Of a stretch of 7,546 nucleotides of DNA, positions 6,579 to 7,546 are shown in pieces. The stretch lies in the NCBI GenBank assembly GCA_016206515.1, contig JACQRN010000006.1, positions 1 to 7,546 on the forward strand, in the 5' to 3' direction. The DNA is from Planctomycetota bacterium. Lineage in GTDB: Bacteria > Planctomycetota > SBBH01 > JACQRN01. Within the stretch, counting starts at the first letter, position 1; each line of letters opens with the position of its first letter. Position numbers and translations under genes: made by a program. Under the pieces are notes generated by a model, which saw nothing but the letters and a program-made list of their open reading frames with translations, did no database searches and was not told where the DNA came from.

Positions 6579-7499
6579 GTGGCTCCCGGCGACCTCCTGC
6601 GGCTCCTGTTGTCCCTGGTCGCGTACGCGGCGTCGTTCCCCGTGCTCGAGGCGCTTCTCGACCCGGTCGGCGGCGGGGGCGTCCCGCCCCTGGCGTTCGG
6701 GGCGGTGCGTCACGCCTGCGCCGGCGTCCTCCTGGGGGGGATCGCCGCGTCGCGCGGTGTGCGGATCCTCGCACCGGGCGCGGGGCCGTGGGGCGTGCGC
6801 CTCGCCCCGTGGGGGATCCTGGCCGTGTTCGCCACGGAGGCGACGCAGAACTACGGGTTCACGCGGACGAGCGCCTCGGTGGCGAGCCTGCTGCAGTCGG
6901 GGGCGGGCGTGCCGGCGGCGCTGGCGGGGGTCGTTCTGTTCCGGGAGCGGCTCACCCGGGGAAAGGCCGCCGGGCTGGTTCTCGCATCGCTCGCGCTCGT
7001 CGCGTTCTTCTCTCCGGACCTGGAGGCTCCGGGGGTGACGGCGGCGGGGAACCTCCTGATGTGCGGCACCGCCCTGGCCTATGCGGGGGCGGACGTCTAC
7101 GGGAAGCACCTGCTGGGGAGCGGGGTCTCTCCCCTGCGGCTGGTCACGCACGGGCACCTCCTGGGCGCGGCCCTGCTGCTGGGCGCCAGCGCCTGCGTCG
7201 AGGTATCCCCGTGGGGCTCGTTCGCCCACGCGCGCGTCTGGGGCGCGCTCGCCTTCCTGGTCCTGGGGCCCGGGATCTTCGCCGCGTTGATGTGGCTCGA
7301 TGTCCTGTCGCGTCTGCCGGTCTCGGTGGTCGCCCCGATGGGGTGCCTCATGCCGCTCCTCGTCTCCGCGATGTCCTGGGCGCTCCTGGGGGAGAGGATG
7401 ACCCCCGCGCAGCTGGCCGCGGGCGGGGCGCTCCTGGCGGGGCTGTGGCTGCTGGCGCGGCCGGGGCGGAGTCTGGCCTTGACGTCACGGGCGGATTGA
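6579..7499 (+). CDS. DMT superfamily (EamA-type) transporter
   Basis: A 306-aa, very hydrophobic inner-membrane protein with about ten predicted membrane segments in two homologous halves, as in the EamA/RhaT drug/metabolite transporter superfamily. Each half ends with the typical pattern of an acidic residue, a short basic or polar turn, and a Gly-rich helix: FRERLTRGKAAGLVL (121-135) and LLGERMTPAQLAAGGALLAG (269-288). The stretch NYGFTRTSASVASLLQSGAG (91-110) also matches the end of an EamA repeat. The start is a GTG, 13 nt after the mtnA stop, with GGGG about 8 nt upstream as a weak ribosome site. Spacing and strand suggest it is the last gene of the purC operon. The substrate cannot be told from sequence. 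Its neighbours make a nucleoside, purine or thio-sugar compound conceivable, but this is only inference. Confidence 0.88.
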   Translation: MAPGDLLRLLLSLVAYAASFPVLEALLDPVGGGGVPPLAFGAVRHACAGVLLGGIAASRGVRILAPGAGPWGVRLAPWGILAVFATEATQNYGFTRTSASVASLLQSGAGVPAALAGVVLFRERLTRGKAAGLVLASLALVAFFSPDLEAPGVTAAGNLLMCGTALAYAGADVYGKHLLGSGVSPLRLVTHGHLLGAALLLGASACVEVSPWGSFAHARVWGALAFLVLGPGIFAALMWLDVLSRLPVSVVAPMGCLMPLLVSAMSWALLGERMTPAQLAAGGALLAGLWLLARPGRSLALTSRAD

Positions 7500-7510
7500 T
7501 CTGGAGCTTA

Positions 7511-7546
7511 TGGCGGGAGCGCATGGGAATCGAACCCATCCAGCCC
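7511..7546 (-). tRNA. selC: tRNA-Sec, 3' part (gene cut by the window edge)
   Basis: Reading the minus strand, the T arm is ATGGG / loop TTCGATT / CCCAT (7523-7539), a perfect 5-bp stem with the standard TTCGA loop. After it come eight nucleotides, GCGCTCCC (7515-7522), then G73 (7514) and an encoded CCA (7511-7513). Ordinary tRNAs have seven acceptor nucleotides here. Eight plus five is the hallmark of bacterial selenocysteine tRNA, and G73 agrees. The preceding GGGCTGG would be the 3' side of the long variable arm. The anticodon lies outside the window, so UCA cannot be confirmed. tRNA-Ser shares G73 and a long variable arm but would have a 7-nt acceptor strand. Confidence 0.8.

Noticed and set aside
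7511..7546. tRNA-Ser instead of tRNA-Sec
   Set aside because: Serine tRNA also has G73 and a long variable arm, but counting from the invariant TTCGA loop leaves eight, not seven, nucleotides before G73-CCA.
1..7546. CRISPR array, insertion sequence or phage structural genes
   Set aside because: No regularly spaced repeats, no transposase motifs and no terminal inverted repeats were seen. The ORF6N gene alone does not make a prophage.

Overview
The window is high-GC bacterial DNA (roughly 70 % G+C by eye) and almost fully coding. The organism makes peptidoglycan (murD) and very probably decodes UGA as selenocysteine: a tRNA fragment with an 8-nt acceptor strand lies at the right edge. Nothing fixes the phylum. 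The kinase has an 'ADLGLAR' activation segment, and the start regions often lack a clear Shine-Dalgarno sequence. Both would suit several high-GC environmental lineages, such as deltaproteobacterial, acidobacterial, planctomycete-like or candidate-phylum bacteria, but this is only an impression.

Left part (1-1462): the 3' two-thirds of murD (+ strand, cut by the window edge) runs tail to tail into a minus-strand gene for an ORF6N-domain DNA-binding protein. The two coding regions overlap by 59 bp. The ORF6N gene carries the most striking structure in the window: a perfect inverted repeat at 1222-1252 (14-bp arms, 3-nt spacer). It is AT-rich, inside an otherwise GC-rich coding sequence. An 87-96 bp divergent region, depending on the ORF6N start chosen, separates it from purC. 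Both genes there have a TAnnnT hexamer exactly 7 nt before an ATG.

Middle and right part (1550-7499): five plus-strand genes look like one operon. They are purC (SAICAR synthase), an 851-aa transmembrane Ser/Thr kinase with a large extracytoplasmic domain, purE (N5-CAIR mutase), mtnA (methylthioribose-1-phosphate isomerase) and a DMT/EamA-family transporter. The first four are joined by 4-nt overlaps (ATGA, ATGA, TTGA). The transporter follows mtnA after 13 nt and starts at GTG.

How they may work together: purC and purE are neighbouring steps of IMP synthesis (AIR to CAIR to SAICAR). mtnA salvages the methylthioribose left when methylthioadenosine is cleaved, a reaction that also releases adenine. 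A membrane kinase translated between two purine enzymes hints at phosphorylation-based control, but nothing in the sequence proves it. At the right edge, the 3' part of a minus-strand tRNA, best read as tRNA-Sec, faces the transporter gene.
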